From assembly GCA_943332615.1 (NCBI GenBank), contig CALQQB010000032.1, forward strand, positions 1-45,355: 45,355 nt of DNA. Direction: 5' to 3'. The notes under the pieces were generated by a model that was not told where the DNA came from, did not search any database, and saw nothing but the letters and a program-made list of their open reading frames with translations. Both the position numbers and the translations under genes were made by a program. This DNA is from Phenylobacterium deserti. GTDB lineage: Bacteria; Pseudomonadota; Alphaproteobacteria; Caulobacterales; Caulobacteraceae. Of the stretch, positions 1-7,366 are shown piece after piece; positions within the stretch are counted from its first letter, which is position 1; every line of letters begins with the position of its first letter.

Positions 1-708
1 CGGCCCCAGGCCGCCGGATTGTTGGAAGGTGACAGGATCGCAGAACGTCGCCGCTAGGCCGCTGTGCGCCACATGGGGCGCAGTGCTGGACTTGAGCCAG
101 CGCTCCAATTGATCCCTGGTCCCCTTCGAGCCGAAGAAGCGCAGCATGTCGGGCATCGGCTCGATCGGAAACCAGTTGGACCAAAGCTGTTCCGGTTCGT
201 CGAGGACGGCGAGCCGCCCGGCCTCCTGCGCCACCACCAAGGCTTTCAGAAAGTCGCCGTCCGCCGTTTTCGCGCGCGGCACGCTCGCCTCGTCCAAGGT
301 CTCAAGGAGCGGCTGCAAACAGGACGCCCAATTCGGGTAGGCGTTCAGGCTGTTTTGGCGGATCAGTTCCGGCGGCAGCTTGGAGAAATCGACGTCGGCC
401 ACCCGAATGGGGATCATGAAGCTCGGATCGTTGAGCGCCCGCCCTACGGCGTCGCCGATCGCCAGTTCTTTTTTTACGCCCGGCTTGGCGAGGTGTGGTG
501 AGACGACGACGATCTGCTTGATGGTGACGGTCCGCAGGGTCTGATCGATAACATCCCAAAAGTCGTCGCCGCCGTGCAAAGATCGTAGGTCAACCCAGAC
601 CTTGTAGCCCGCCGCAGCCAGACGCGCGCCCAGCCACCGGGAGAACGGATTATCCTCCGGATTGGCATGGGTGATCAGGACAACGTCGCGGGTGGCCGGG
701 GCGGACAT
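1..708 (-). CDS. TIR-domain protein, N-terminal 236 residues (cut by window edge)
   Basis: Translation from the ATG at 708 stays open to the first base of the window, so the C-terminus lies outside. Residues 8 to about 135 read as a bacterial Toll/interleukin-1 receptor (TIR_2) domain: a first beta strand followed by THANPEDN (13-20), the YKVWVDL strand and loop (35-41), GGDDFW (46-51), and the IVVVSPH strand (66-72). TIR domains of bacteria commonly cleave NAD or make cyclic-ADP-ribose signals in antiphage systems such as Thoeris. Family members often carry Glu in the GGEDFW..DIE stretch; here both positions are Asp, so catalysis is uncertain. Residues 136-236 are a helical extension I do not recognise. 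It sits in the island next to the recombinase cassette, which suits a defence role, but that is inference. Confidence 0.8.
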   Translation of the reverse strand, partial: MSAPATRDVVLITHANPEDNPFSRWLGARLAAAGYKVWVDLRSLHGGDDFWDVIDQTLRTVTIKQIVVVSPHLAKPGVKKELAIGDAVGRALNDPSFMIPIRVADVDFSKLPPELIRQNSLNAYPNWASCLQPLLETLDEASVPRAKTADGDFLKALVVAQEAGRLAVLDEPEQLWSNWFPIEPMPDMLRFFGSKGTRDQLERWLKSSTAPHVAHSGLAATFCDPVTFQQSGGLGP

Positions 709-993
709 GACCCAAGATTACGCCTCGTGTTGGCTGGGACGATTCGGTCGAATGTATCAGGCCTGCCCCGAGTCGGCGGGAACGGGATTCAGGCGGCCGC
801 CTGCCGTTGGCGTCGTTCGGTCGGGCAGGATGTCCTGCAGCTAGTGTAGCAGGATAGAGGCCGCTCCATAGGCCTGAGAGTTTGTGATCGCATCGGCGAC
901 AATAATCACGCCATCTTATTCGCCTTCCATATGCTCCCTCCGGTCTAGGCGAAGTGGACGTAGGGCGTATGATCGCCCGAGGGGAAGAGACCC

Positions 994-1425
994 ATGGACC
1001 GCATTAAGACCTGGGCGCTACCTGGTGCCATCCTAATCACTGGCGTGCTGGTGGCGGCGGCTCTGCTACTCGGCAATCGCTATGCCACTCTCCAGGTCGC
1101 CAACGTCCTTTGGGTCACGGATCGCCTGACGGGGCATGTGACCTACTGCGCCTACCCTGTGACCGAGAACACGGGGCCGACGACATGCGCTCGCGTCAAC
1201 CCGCCGGAAAGCTGGGCTGACCTCGGTAGGCCGCTGACCGACGCCGAAGTTGACCTCAAGCGTGACCTCTCGGCGTGGGGCAAGCCGCCCTCGAAAGCCA
1301 CCCCGTCAGAGGATAAATGGGTTCCGGTGGAATCGCGACCATTGACGCCCGAAGAGAAGGCGAAATTAGACGCCAGCGCGGACCCGAAGGCGGACCCGTT
1401 CGCAGGCCTGGGGACGAAGAAGTAA
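994..1425 (+). CDS. hypothetical single-pass membrane protein, 143 aa
   Basis: The ATG at 994 follows a GGGGAAG ribosome binding site. Residues 8-27 form one hydrophobic segment, so the protein is probably anchored in the inner membrane with the rest outside the cytoplasm. Cys52 and Cys65 could form a disulfide there. The C-terminal third is charged, proline-rich and probably disordered, ending in Lys-Lys. No family recognised. It lies alone in the island, facing away from the TIR gene, and is followed by a good intrinsic terminator, so it is probably a monocistronic island gene. Confidence 0.6.
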   Translation: MDRIKTWALPGAILITGVLVAAALLLGNRYATLQVANVLWVTDRLTGHVTYCAYPVTENTGPTTCARVNPPESWADLGRPLTDAEVDLKRDLSAWGKPPSKATPSEDKWVPVESRPLTPEEKAKLDASADPKADPFAGLGTKK

Positions 1426-1522
1426 CCGCCGGAGTTGGCCCCGGCGACTTCCCGAATGGCTTGTGTTTGGAAGCTGGATCGTGGGACTCTGAGCTTCTGA
1501 CAGCACCTACCCCACGACCCGG

Positions 1523-1559
1523 ACGGCCCCCCACCAACGCGAGGGGCCGTTTTGGTTTC
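1523..1559 (+). terminator. Rho-independent terminator after the 994-1425 gene
   Basis: A perfect 8-bp stem (ACGGCCCC at 1523-1530 with GGGGCCGT at 1543-1550), a 12-nt loop, then TTTGGTTT. It lies 98 bp after the stop codon. Confidence 0.7.
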
Positions 1560-1704
1560 TGTGTTCACCTATCAAGGACCACGGATCAGTCGCATGGCAC
1601 TTCCCCTCTGGCGTCGGCGGGATGCCGAAGCGCCACTGGCCAAAGCATTGCGAGGGAGAAACTCGGCGCCAAATGCCGAGTTTATTCCGCACTCCAATTC
1701 TGCG

Positions 1705-1920
1705 TTATTTGTGCAGAAGTTTGGGATTTCCGATACTTAGGGTTCGGCCCAACTCTGCGATTGCGGCCTTCACTGGCCGTTCGGTCACGTTCAGGTGCGG
1801 AAAGGCCAGTCGCGCATTCTGAAGCACGACCTTGAACGGCGAGCCCGGGTTCCGATCCGTGAAGTCCTTGACCCAGGGAAGGAGCGTCTTGCGGTCTGCC
1901 CGCTTGCTCGGCACGGACAC
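1705..1920 (-). CDS. hypothetical small protein, 71 aa, GTG start uncertain
   Basis: A GTG-initiated frame of 71 residues with a natural-looking composition: a basic N-terminus, then a helix, strand and helix pattern around VKDFTDRNPG and LNVTERPVKAAIAELG that could be a small winged-helix-like fold. The frame is open for about 28 further codons upstream, to roughly 2004, without an ATG, and those residues (YSIERLLGPPEARAAP) also look protein-like. This could therefore be the tail of a broken longer gene rather than an intact one. It lies downstream of the DUF5681 gene on the same strand. Function unknown. Confidence 0.35.
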   Translation of the reverse strand: MSVPSKRADRKTLLPWVKDFTDRNPGSPFKVVLQNARLAFPHLNVTERPVKAAIAELGRTLSIGNPKLLHK

Positions 1921-2139
1921 AACTGCAGTTGGCAGCGGGGCAGCCCGAGCCTCCGGTGGTCCCAGTAGCCGCTCTATCGAGTAACTTACGCCTTCGGACA
2001 GGCGACGGCACGCTCAACGGCGCCCCTTTCACATTCACCTTCGGCTGATCGGTGACCGAGGCTCCCGAGCTGAGGGGCGGCGGCCTTCGTTGGCACAGAC
2101 CCTGATCGGCCTTGCTTCTGCTGATCAACCTCAGTGGAT

Positions 2140-2970
2140 CTACGCGATCCGCCTGGCCGGGTTCAGCGGTTCCCTGAACTGCGGCGGCATGAACGACATC
2201 CAGCCGTCGCGATCCAACTGCGCTTTCACCCCGTTTGCCCTGCGCCATTCATGGATGTTGAATCCGGGCGCGCGCCGCGTCTCTTCATCCGGAAAGAGCC
2301 CATCCAGCACCTTCGCCAGGGCCTCGTCCATGGCGATCGTCCGGGCGAAGTTTGTCAGGGGCGCGTCGTTGTCACGGCACCACTCGCGCATGTAGGCCGC
2401 CTCTTCGAGGTGGTCATCCCGCTTACGCTTCATTTCATCCCAACGAGCCTTCTGCGTCATGTCCGCAGGCCCGTTGTAGATGATGGTCCGGTTCACATGG
2501 TCGAGGACCACGTCGTCGGGGTGCGGCGCCACTTCCGGCCGCGGCAGCCGGTGGGCGTCGCAGTAGGCGAACTCCTCACGCCATCTCACCTTGTAGGAAA
2601 TGACGCTCTCGACCAGCGCCGCCCAGTCCTTCTCGTTCGATTCCTCGGCAAGCCGCGCGAGCTTGATCGCATCCACCAGTGCGCGCCGGTTGCCCTTCAG
2701 GCCGGTGATGTTCAGCGACCGGACGAGCGCCTGCAGCGTATCCAGGTCCTGCACCTTCCCCCCGTCGCGGACCGGCACGATGCGCCGGGCCTCGGCCAGG
2801 ATCACATCGGCCGTCAAAGGCGCCAGCCCGGGCGGGACATTCACCTTCTTCGCCTTGCGGGGCCTTCCCCTTGGGTTTCCGGACTGGCCCTTCCTGAACT
2901 GGTGCGCCTTTGGAGGTTTGCGGTAGCCAACCTCCTTCACCGGCTTCTCTTCGTAGTCCTCGTCATCCAT
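2140..2970 (-). CDS. DUF5681 domain-containing protein
   Basis: The basic motif at residues 20-42 (HQFRKGQSGNP followed by RGRPRKAKK) is the signature of DUF5681. This domain is common in alphaproteobacterial phage-derived and integrative elements, often beside terminases or methyltransferases. The remaining ~230 residues are a mainly helical region without recognised motifs. The start ATG overlaps the stop of the upstream methyltransferase gene by one base (TGATG), so the two are translationally coupled. The basic segment suggests nucleic-acid binding, and a former small-terminase-like role is possible. No large terminase gene is visible in the window. Confidence 0.8.
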   Translation of the reverse strand: MDDEDYEEKPVKEVGYRKPPKAHQFRKGQSGNPRGRPRKAKKVNVPPGLAPLTADVILAEARRIVPVRDGGKVQDLDTLQALVRSLNITGLKGNRRALVDAIKLARLAEESNEKDWAALVESVISYKVRWREEFAYCDAHRLPRPEVAPHPDDVVLDHVNRTIIYNGPADMTQKARWDEMKRKRDDHLEEAAYMREWCRDNDAPLTNFARTIAMDEALAKVLDGLFPDEETRRAPGFNIHEWRRANGVKAQLDRDGWMSFMPPQFREPLNPARRIA

Positions 2971-4286
2971 CAGGCGATCTCCGCAAGACGTTCGGCCTCG
3001 ACGGCCTCGAAATTCTCACCGGTCTCCAGGAGCACGGCGGCCTTGCCTGTGACGGCCTGGTAGCGGCGCACGATGGTGTCCACGTACCGAGGATCGAACT
3101 CCATCATGTGGCAGGTGCGCCCGCAGACCTCGGCGGCTATCAGGGTGGTGCCGGAGCCGCCGAAGGCGTCGAGCACGATCTCGCCCCGGCGCGAGCAGTC
3201 GCGAATGGCGTCGGCCACCAGGGCGACAGGCTTGGCGGTAGGGTGGAGCGCGATGGCCTCGGCCCGGACCTTGCCGCCGCTGGTGACGCCCGCGTAGTCC
3301 CAGACGTTGGTGCGATAGCGATCGTTGCCCAGGCCGAAGGTGTTGGTGTGGGCGCCCGCGCCCACCTTGAAGACGAAGACCAGCTCGTGCTTGGAGCGAT
3401 AGAAGGCTCCCATGCCGGCGTTGGACTTGTTCCAGACGCAGAGGTTCTTGAGCTCCGTGAATGCCGCTTTGCCGGCCGCCAGGACCTCGCCCATGTGGCG
3501 CCAGTCCATGCAGACGAAGGCAATCGCCCCATCGCGGGCGCAGCGGGCATGGTGGCCCAGCGTGTCGGTCAGGAACGCAATGAAGTCTGCCTCGGACATC
3601 TCGCCCGAGCCCATCGCGAACTCGCGGTGACTGATGCGGCCGTGCCCTGCAGCATTGCCGTCGATCTCGACGTTGTAGGGCGGGTCGGTGAAGATCAGGT
3701 CGGCCTTGGCGCCGTTCATCAGGCGGTCGTAGTCGGCGCCGTCGCGCGCATCGCCGCACAGCAGGCGATGCCGCCCGAGGACCCAGAGGTCACCCTTGCG
3801 GCTGATCGCAGGGCCGGCGTGCAGCGGCACCCGGTCAGCCGCGTCGCGGCCTGACGTTCCGCGGTCCCTGGCCGCGTCCAGGGTCAGGTCGACTTCCGCG
3901 AGACTAAAGCCAGTGAGCGTGACGTCGAAGTCCAGGTCGACGAGAGCCTGCATCTCGATCGCCAGGATGTCCTGGTCCCAGCCGGCGTTTAGGGCCAGCT
4001 TGTTGTCGGCCAGCACGTACGCGCGCCGCTCGGCCTCGCTGAGGTGCGACAGTTTCAGCGTCGGCACGCTCTCGAGGCCCAGGAGCTTGGCGGCCTCGAC
4101 GCGACCGTGACCCGCGATGATCTCATCATCATCGCTGATCAGCACCGGATTGGTGAAGCCGAACCGCTTGATGCTGTCGGCGATCTGGCGGACCTGACGC
4201 TTGGAATGGCGGCGCGCATTGCGCTCATACGGACGCAGAGCCCCCGGCGGGCGGTGTTCAACGGCGAATCGCGAGGCGCTTTCCAT
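2970..4286 (-). CDS. ParB-like nuclease-fold / N6-adenine DNA methyltransferase fusion
   Basis: The N-terminal ~120 residues are a ParB/Sulfiredoxin-like domain with the box EIIAGHGRVEAAKLLG (about 55-70). The C-terminal part is a DNA methyltransferase: catalytic DPPY (about 201-204), HPTAKP (about 348-353) and the AdoMet-binding FGGSGTT (about 375-381). The order motif IV then motif I is that of the beta class of N6-adenine (or N4-cytosine) enzymes. Length, about 438 aa, is normal for this fusion, found widely in prophages and integrative elements. No restriction endonuclease partner is nearby, so it is an orphan methyltransferase, probably protecting or marking the element. I chose the ATG at 4286; a TTG two codons upstream (4292) is possible, and neither has a clear Shine-Dalgarno. 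Confidence 0.9.
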   Translation of the reverse strand: MESASRFAVEHRPPGALRPYERNARRHSKRQVRQIADSIKRFGFTNPVLISDDDEIIAGHGRVEAAKLLGLESVPTLKLSHLSEAERRAYVLADNKLALNAGWDQDILAIEMQALVDLDFDVTLTGFSLAEVDLTLDAARDRGTSGRDAADRVPLHAGPAISRKGDLWVLGRHRLLCGDARDGADYDRLMNGAKADLIFTDPPYNVEIDGNAAGHGRISHREFAMGSGEMSEADFIAFLTDTLGHHARCARDGAIAFVCMDWRHMGEVLAAGKAAFTELKNLCVWNKSNAGMGAFYRSKHELVFVFKVGAGAHTNTFGLGNDRYRTNVWDYAGVTSGGKVRAEAIALHPTAKPVALVADAIRDCSRRGEIVLDAFGGSGTTLIAAEVCGRTCHMMEFDPRYVDTIVRRYQAVTGKAAVLLETGENFEAVEAERLAEIA

Positions 4287-4315
4287 GCTCAATGGCTAGC
4301 GCTGCGGAGCAGTTG

Positions 4316-4355
4316 AAGCAAAGAAAATACAACAATTACAATAGCATGGAAATTT
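4316..4355. promoter_or_regulatory. AT-rich divergent promoter region of the island
   Basis: The 302-bp space between the divergent methyltransferase and DUF3489 genes contains a conspicuous AT-rich patch (around AAATACAACAATTACAATAG) in an otherwise GC-rich background. It is placed to drive leftward transcription of the methyltransferase, about 35 bp before its start. I see no clean pair of promoter hexamers and nothing else in the gap. Confidence 0.3.
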
Positions 4356-4588
4356 CTGGCGCTGGCCGGATTTGCGCTCTCTGGCCTGGATTTCGCATCC
4401 CGGACGCCCAAATCCCGTCCTGAGCGATCCTGAGGTTATCGACTTAGTTGAAAGAACGCTTTTTGCGGCGTTTTTGGACTGGACTTCAGCTTCAGCTGGA
4501 GCGTTTCTGTGGCCGTCCCGCCCGGCGAGCCCGGGCTTTTCCCAGTGCAGCTTCACTTTTTTTGAGCCGCTGGGACAAGGACAGGTCG

Positions 4589-4852
4589 ATGACCACCACG
4601 AACGCGAACCCCGCAAAGCAGGCGCCTTGTTCAAAGGCCACGCGCGTGACCTGCGCGGGCACGATGATCGCGATGATGCGCGCGCCAGATGGCGCGACGG
4701 CCGGTGAGATGGGAGCCGCTGTCGGCTGGCAGAAGCACTCGGTTCGGGGCTTCATCGCCCGCACCTTCAAGCGGCGAAACGACGTGAAGGTGATGAGGGC
4801 GCGCGGTGATGCCGGGACCCGGTATCGCCTGGTCGACAGGCAGGCGTCCTGA
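4589..4852 (+). CDS. DUF3489 domain-containing protein, 87 aa
   Basis: The ATG at 4589 follows AAGGACAGG. Residues from about 28 onward match DUF3489: a helix with repeated Met (MIAMMRAPDG), then TAGEMGAAVGW and the HSVRGFIARTFKRR recognition-helix-like segment, which reads as a winged helix-turn-helix. This small protein is regularly the first gene of a conserved trio, DUF3489, DUF2924 and serine recombinase, in alphaproteobacterial islands. It may control or assist the recombinase, but its role is not established. The stop is one base before the next ATG. Confidence 0.85.
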   Translation: MTTTNANPAKQAPCSKATRVTCAGTMIAMMRAPDGATAGEMGAAVGWQKHSVRGFIARTFKRRNDVKVMRARGDAGTRYRLVDRQAS

Positions 4853-4853
4853 G

Positions 4854-5252
4854 ATGGGCGAGATCACAGACCTTGAGCGGCTCGGCCTTGAGGACCTGAG
4901 GTCGGTCTGGCGGGCGCGATACGGGGTCCCTCCCGCGCTGCGATCCCCCGAACTCCTGCGGCTGATGCTGGGCTGGCGGATCCAGTCCGAGGAGAAGGGC
5001 GGGCTCGACCGCGACCTGAAGCTCGCGCTGCGCCGCCCGCCAGCCAAACGTAGCGGGCCAGAGCCTGTCCCCGGCGCGCGTCTCGTCCGCGAATGGCAGG
5101 GGCGGCCCCACGAGGTGGTGGTCATGGGCGATGGCGGCTTTCTCTATCGCGGTGAGCGCTTTGGAAGCCTGTCGGAAGTGGCGCGCAGGATCACCGGTGT
5201 CCGCTGGAACGGGCCGCGGTTCTTCGGCCTGCGGAAGGACGCTGCGGCATGA
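4854..5252 (+). CDS. DUF2924 domain-containing protein, 132 aa
   Basis: The protein has the DUF2924 pattern: an N-terminal helix ending WRARYGVPPA, then RSPELLRLMLGWRIQ, then LVREWQGRPHEVVV and the C-terminal strand motif with YRGERFGSLSEVARRITG and WNGPRFFGL. The family is almost always found immediately before large serine recombinases, as here, where its stop overlaps the recombinase start by 4 bp (ATGA). A recombination-accessory or DNA-binding function is the usual guess, unproven. Length is normal for the family. Confidence 0.9.
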   Translation: MGEITDLERLGLEDLRSVWRARYGVPPALRSPELLRLMLGWRIQSEEKGGLDRDLKLALRRPPAKRSGPEPVPGARLVREWQGRPHEVVVMGDGGFLYRGERFGSLSEVARRITGVRWNGPRFFGLRKDAAA

Positions 5253-6871
5253 GCGAGCGCAAAGTGATCCGGTGCGCGATCTACACACGCAAGAGCACCG
5301 AGGAAGGGCTCGATCAGGCCTTCAACAGCCTGCATGCCCAGCGCGAGGCCTGCGAGGCCTATGTGAAGAGCCAGGTCGGCGAAGGCTGGAAGGTGCTCCC
5401 GACAGCCTATGACGACGGCGGCTTCTCGGGCGGCAACATCGACCGGCCGGGCCTTGTGCGGCTACTGGCCGATGTCGATGACGGCCTCATCGATATCGTC
5501 GTGGTCTACAAGGTCGACCGCCTTACGCGCTCGCTGCCGGACTTCGCCAAGATCGTCGAGCGGTTGGATGGGGCGGGCGCGTCGTTTGTCTCCGTGACCC
5601 AGGCCTTCAACACCACAACCAGCATGGGCCGGCTGACGCTCAACGTCCTGCTGTCGTTCGCGCAGTTCGAGCGCGAGGTCACAGGCGAGCGGATCCGCGA
5701 CAAGATCGCAGCGTCCAAGGCCAAAGGGATGTGGATGGGCGGCAGACTGCCGCTCGGCTACGACCTGCCCACCGATCCACTGACCCGGGCCCTGGTGGTC
5801 AACCCGGACGAGGCGCGGACGGTCGAGTACATCTTCCGCACCTACCTTGAACTGGGGTCGGTGCATCGCCTTCAGGCGCATCTCGACGCGGAAGGCATTC
5901 GCTCGAAGGCCACGCAGTCGAAGGCCGGAAAGCTAATGGGCGGTGTGAGCTTCTCCCGCGGTGCGCTGTTCTACCTCCTGCGCAACCGCACCTATCTGGG
6001 TGAGATCCCGCACGGCGAGAAAAGCTATCCGGGTGCGCATCCGCCGATCATCGACGTCGAGCTGTTCGATCAGGTCCAGGCGACATTGGCGTCGCACCGG
6101 CGGGCGCGGAAGGAACGGCCGCTGCGTTCTGCGACCATGCCGCTGAAGGGTCGGCTCTTCGATGTGGACGGCTCGCCCATGAGCCCGGCCTTCACCCATA
6201 GGCAGGGCAAGGTCTATCGCTACTACGTCTCCGCTCCGCTCCAGCAGGGCCGCCAGGTCGGCGATGTTCCCGACGCGGTTCGCCGGGTGTCGGCCAGGGA
6301 TATCGACGGGCTGCTCGAAACTGATCTGAGGAGCCGGCTCGCGGCGCCGGCCGACCGGCCGCTTCGCGAACTCCTGGCTTGCGTCGAACGTGTCGACCTT
6401 GAGGCGCAGGTCGTCCGGATTCGGTTCAACCGCGCCAAGACACCTCGCTCGGCCCTGGATGATGCAGAGCAGGACTTCGCCAATCCCGGCCTGGCGATTG
6501 TCACCCTACCAGTTCGGGGCAAGCTACGGGCGGGGCGGTCCTGGTTGCAGACGCCGGACGGCTCCGGCGGCACCGTCCGGGTGCGGCGGGATCCCTCGCT
6601 CATCAAGGCCTTGCAGCAGGCCCATCGCGTCGCTGGCGCCATGGGCTGGCGCGCCGATGGCGAGCTTGAAAATCCGCGCGCGATGGCCTCGCCGACCAAC
6701 GCCTATGAACGCAGGATCTGCCGCCTCGCGTTCCTGGCGCCAGACATCCAGAAGCAGATCATTGCCGGCCGCCAACCCCGTGGTCTGACCCTCGAACGGC
6801 TGCTCAACGAACCGATCGCCGCATCCTGGGTCGCGCAGCGCGAACAATTCGGGTTCGCTGATCGTCTCTGA
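5249..6871 (+). CDS. large serine recombinase (site-specific integrase)
   Basis: The N-terminal resolvase domain (about 6-155) contains YTRKS with the nucleophile Ser16, the VDRLTRS loop (89-95) with catalytic arginines, and the long E helix starting SFAQFEREVTGERIR. A recombinase domain (about 165-275) with GRLPLGYDLP and LLRNRTYLGEIPHG follows. The zinc-ribbon cysteines seen in phage large serine integrases are missing, and the C-terminal 200 residues end in ASWVAQREQFGF, typical of the DUF2924-associated branch. It is 540 aa, complete, and the third gene of the DUF3489-DUF2924-recombinase cassette. It most likely catalyses integration and excision of this island beside the tRNA-Ser gene. 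Confidence 0.92.
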   Translation: MSERKVIRCAIYTRKSTEEGLDQAFNSLHAQREACEAYVKSQVGEGWKVLPTAYDDGGFSGGNIDRPGLVRLLADVDDGLIDIVVVYKVDRLTRSLPDFAKIVERLDGAGASFVSVTQAFNTTTSMGRLTLNVLLSFAQFEREVTGERIRDKIAASKAKGMWMGGRLPLGYDLPTDPLTRALVVNPDEARTVEYIFRTYLELGSVHRLQAHLDAEGIRSKATQSKAGKLMGGVSFSRGALFYLLRNRTYLGEIPHGEKSYPGAHPPIIDVELFDQVQATLASHRRARKERPLRSATMPLKGRLFDVDGSPMSPAFTHRQGKVYRYYVSAPLQQGRQVGDVPDAVRRVSARDIDGLLETDLRSRLAAPADRPLRELLACVERVDLEAQVVRIRFNRAKTPRSALDDAEQDFANPGLAIVTLPVRGKLRAGRSWLQTPDGSGGTVRVRRDPSLIKALQQAHRVAGAMGWRADGELENPRAMASPTNAYERRICRLAFLAPDIQKQIIAGRQPRGLTLERLLNEPIAASWVAQREQFGFADRL

Positions 6872-6876
6872 TATCG

Positions 6877-6952
6877 ATCCCTGCGGATCCCTGTTTCCGC
6901 GAATTTCGATCCCTGTTCCTGCGCCGAAATAGTCCCTGTTTCCGAACAGGGA
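6877..6952. repeat. cluster of TCCCTG repeats ending in a palindrome, downstream of the recombinase
   Basis: Four copies of TCCCTG begin at 6878, 6888, 6910 and 6933, spaced 10, 22 and 23 bp, close to whole helical turns. Three continue as TGTTTCC or TGTTCC. The last copy forms a perfect inverted repeat, TCCCTGTT (6933-6940), loop TCCG, AACAGGGA (6945-6952). The rest of the gap to the tRNA (6953-7228) shows no gene I can support. The array could be a recombinase or accessory-protein binding site near the attachment site. Confidence 0.55.
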
Positions 6953-7208
6953 ATTCCGCATTTCGTCATCCGTAAATCATTGATCCCGGACGGGAATTGG
7001 CGGCGCCCAGGCTGATCGCCGGGCTTGCCGCGAAGTGTGTTTTTCACGCGTATCAGGGAAAACTCGACTGCAGCGTCTGTATCTGGAGACGGGCGGGCTA
7101 TTTGCGGCGGATTCAGCGATTTCGGCACGGTTTTCCAGCCTTCGCACAGCGGTTTGCTGGCGAAATCCTTCGCGAACTCAGTCGTTTGAATCTGTTCGAG
7201 AAATCAGG

Positions 7209-7225
7209 AGACCCGTTTCGGGTCT
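7209..7225 (-). terminator. hairpin just downstream of tRNA-Ser
   Basis: A 7-bp stem AGACCCG / CGGGTCT with a 3-nt loop lies 3 bp past the CCA end of the tRNA on its strand. The following T-run is poor (CCTGATTTCTCG), so termination may be weak or the hairpin may serve 3'-end processing. Confidence 0.45.
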
Positions 7226-7228
7226 GAG

Positions 7229-7318
7229 TGGCGGTGCGGGTGGGATTCGAACCCACGTTAGAGTTTCCCCTAAACACGCTTTCCAAGCGTGCGCCTTCAA
7301 CCACTCGGCCACCGCACC
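7229..7318 (-). tRNA. tRNA-Ser(GGA), CCA encoded
   Basis: The acceptor arms GGTGCGG (7312-7318 side) and CCGCACC pair perfectly, discriminator G, and CCA is encoded at 7229-7231. The anticodon stem CACGC/GCGTG encloses TTGGAAA, giving anticodon GGA, which reads UCC and UCU. The T arm carries GGTTCGAATCC and there is a long variable arm, as in all tRNA-Ser. Ser tRNAs are frequent integration targets; the recombinase island abuts its 3' side. The gene itself appears intact. Confidence 0.97.
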
Positions 7319-7366
7319 ACAACCGTCCGGGGGAGTGGCCCCCCGGCGGAAGGCGGGCATATACCG

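Noticed and set aside
6997..7227. A 76-residue plus-strand protein between recombinase and tRNA
   Set aside because: No ribosome binding site and an Arg/Phe-rich composition; it runs into the tRNA flank. Probably chance or decayed sequence.
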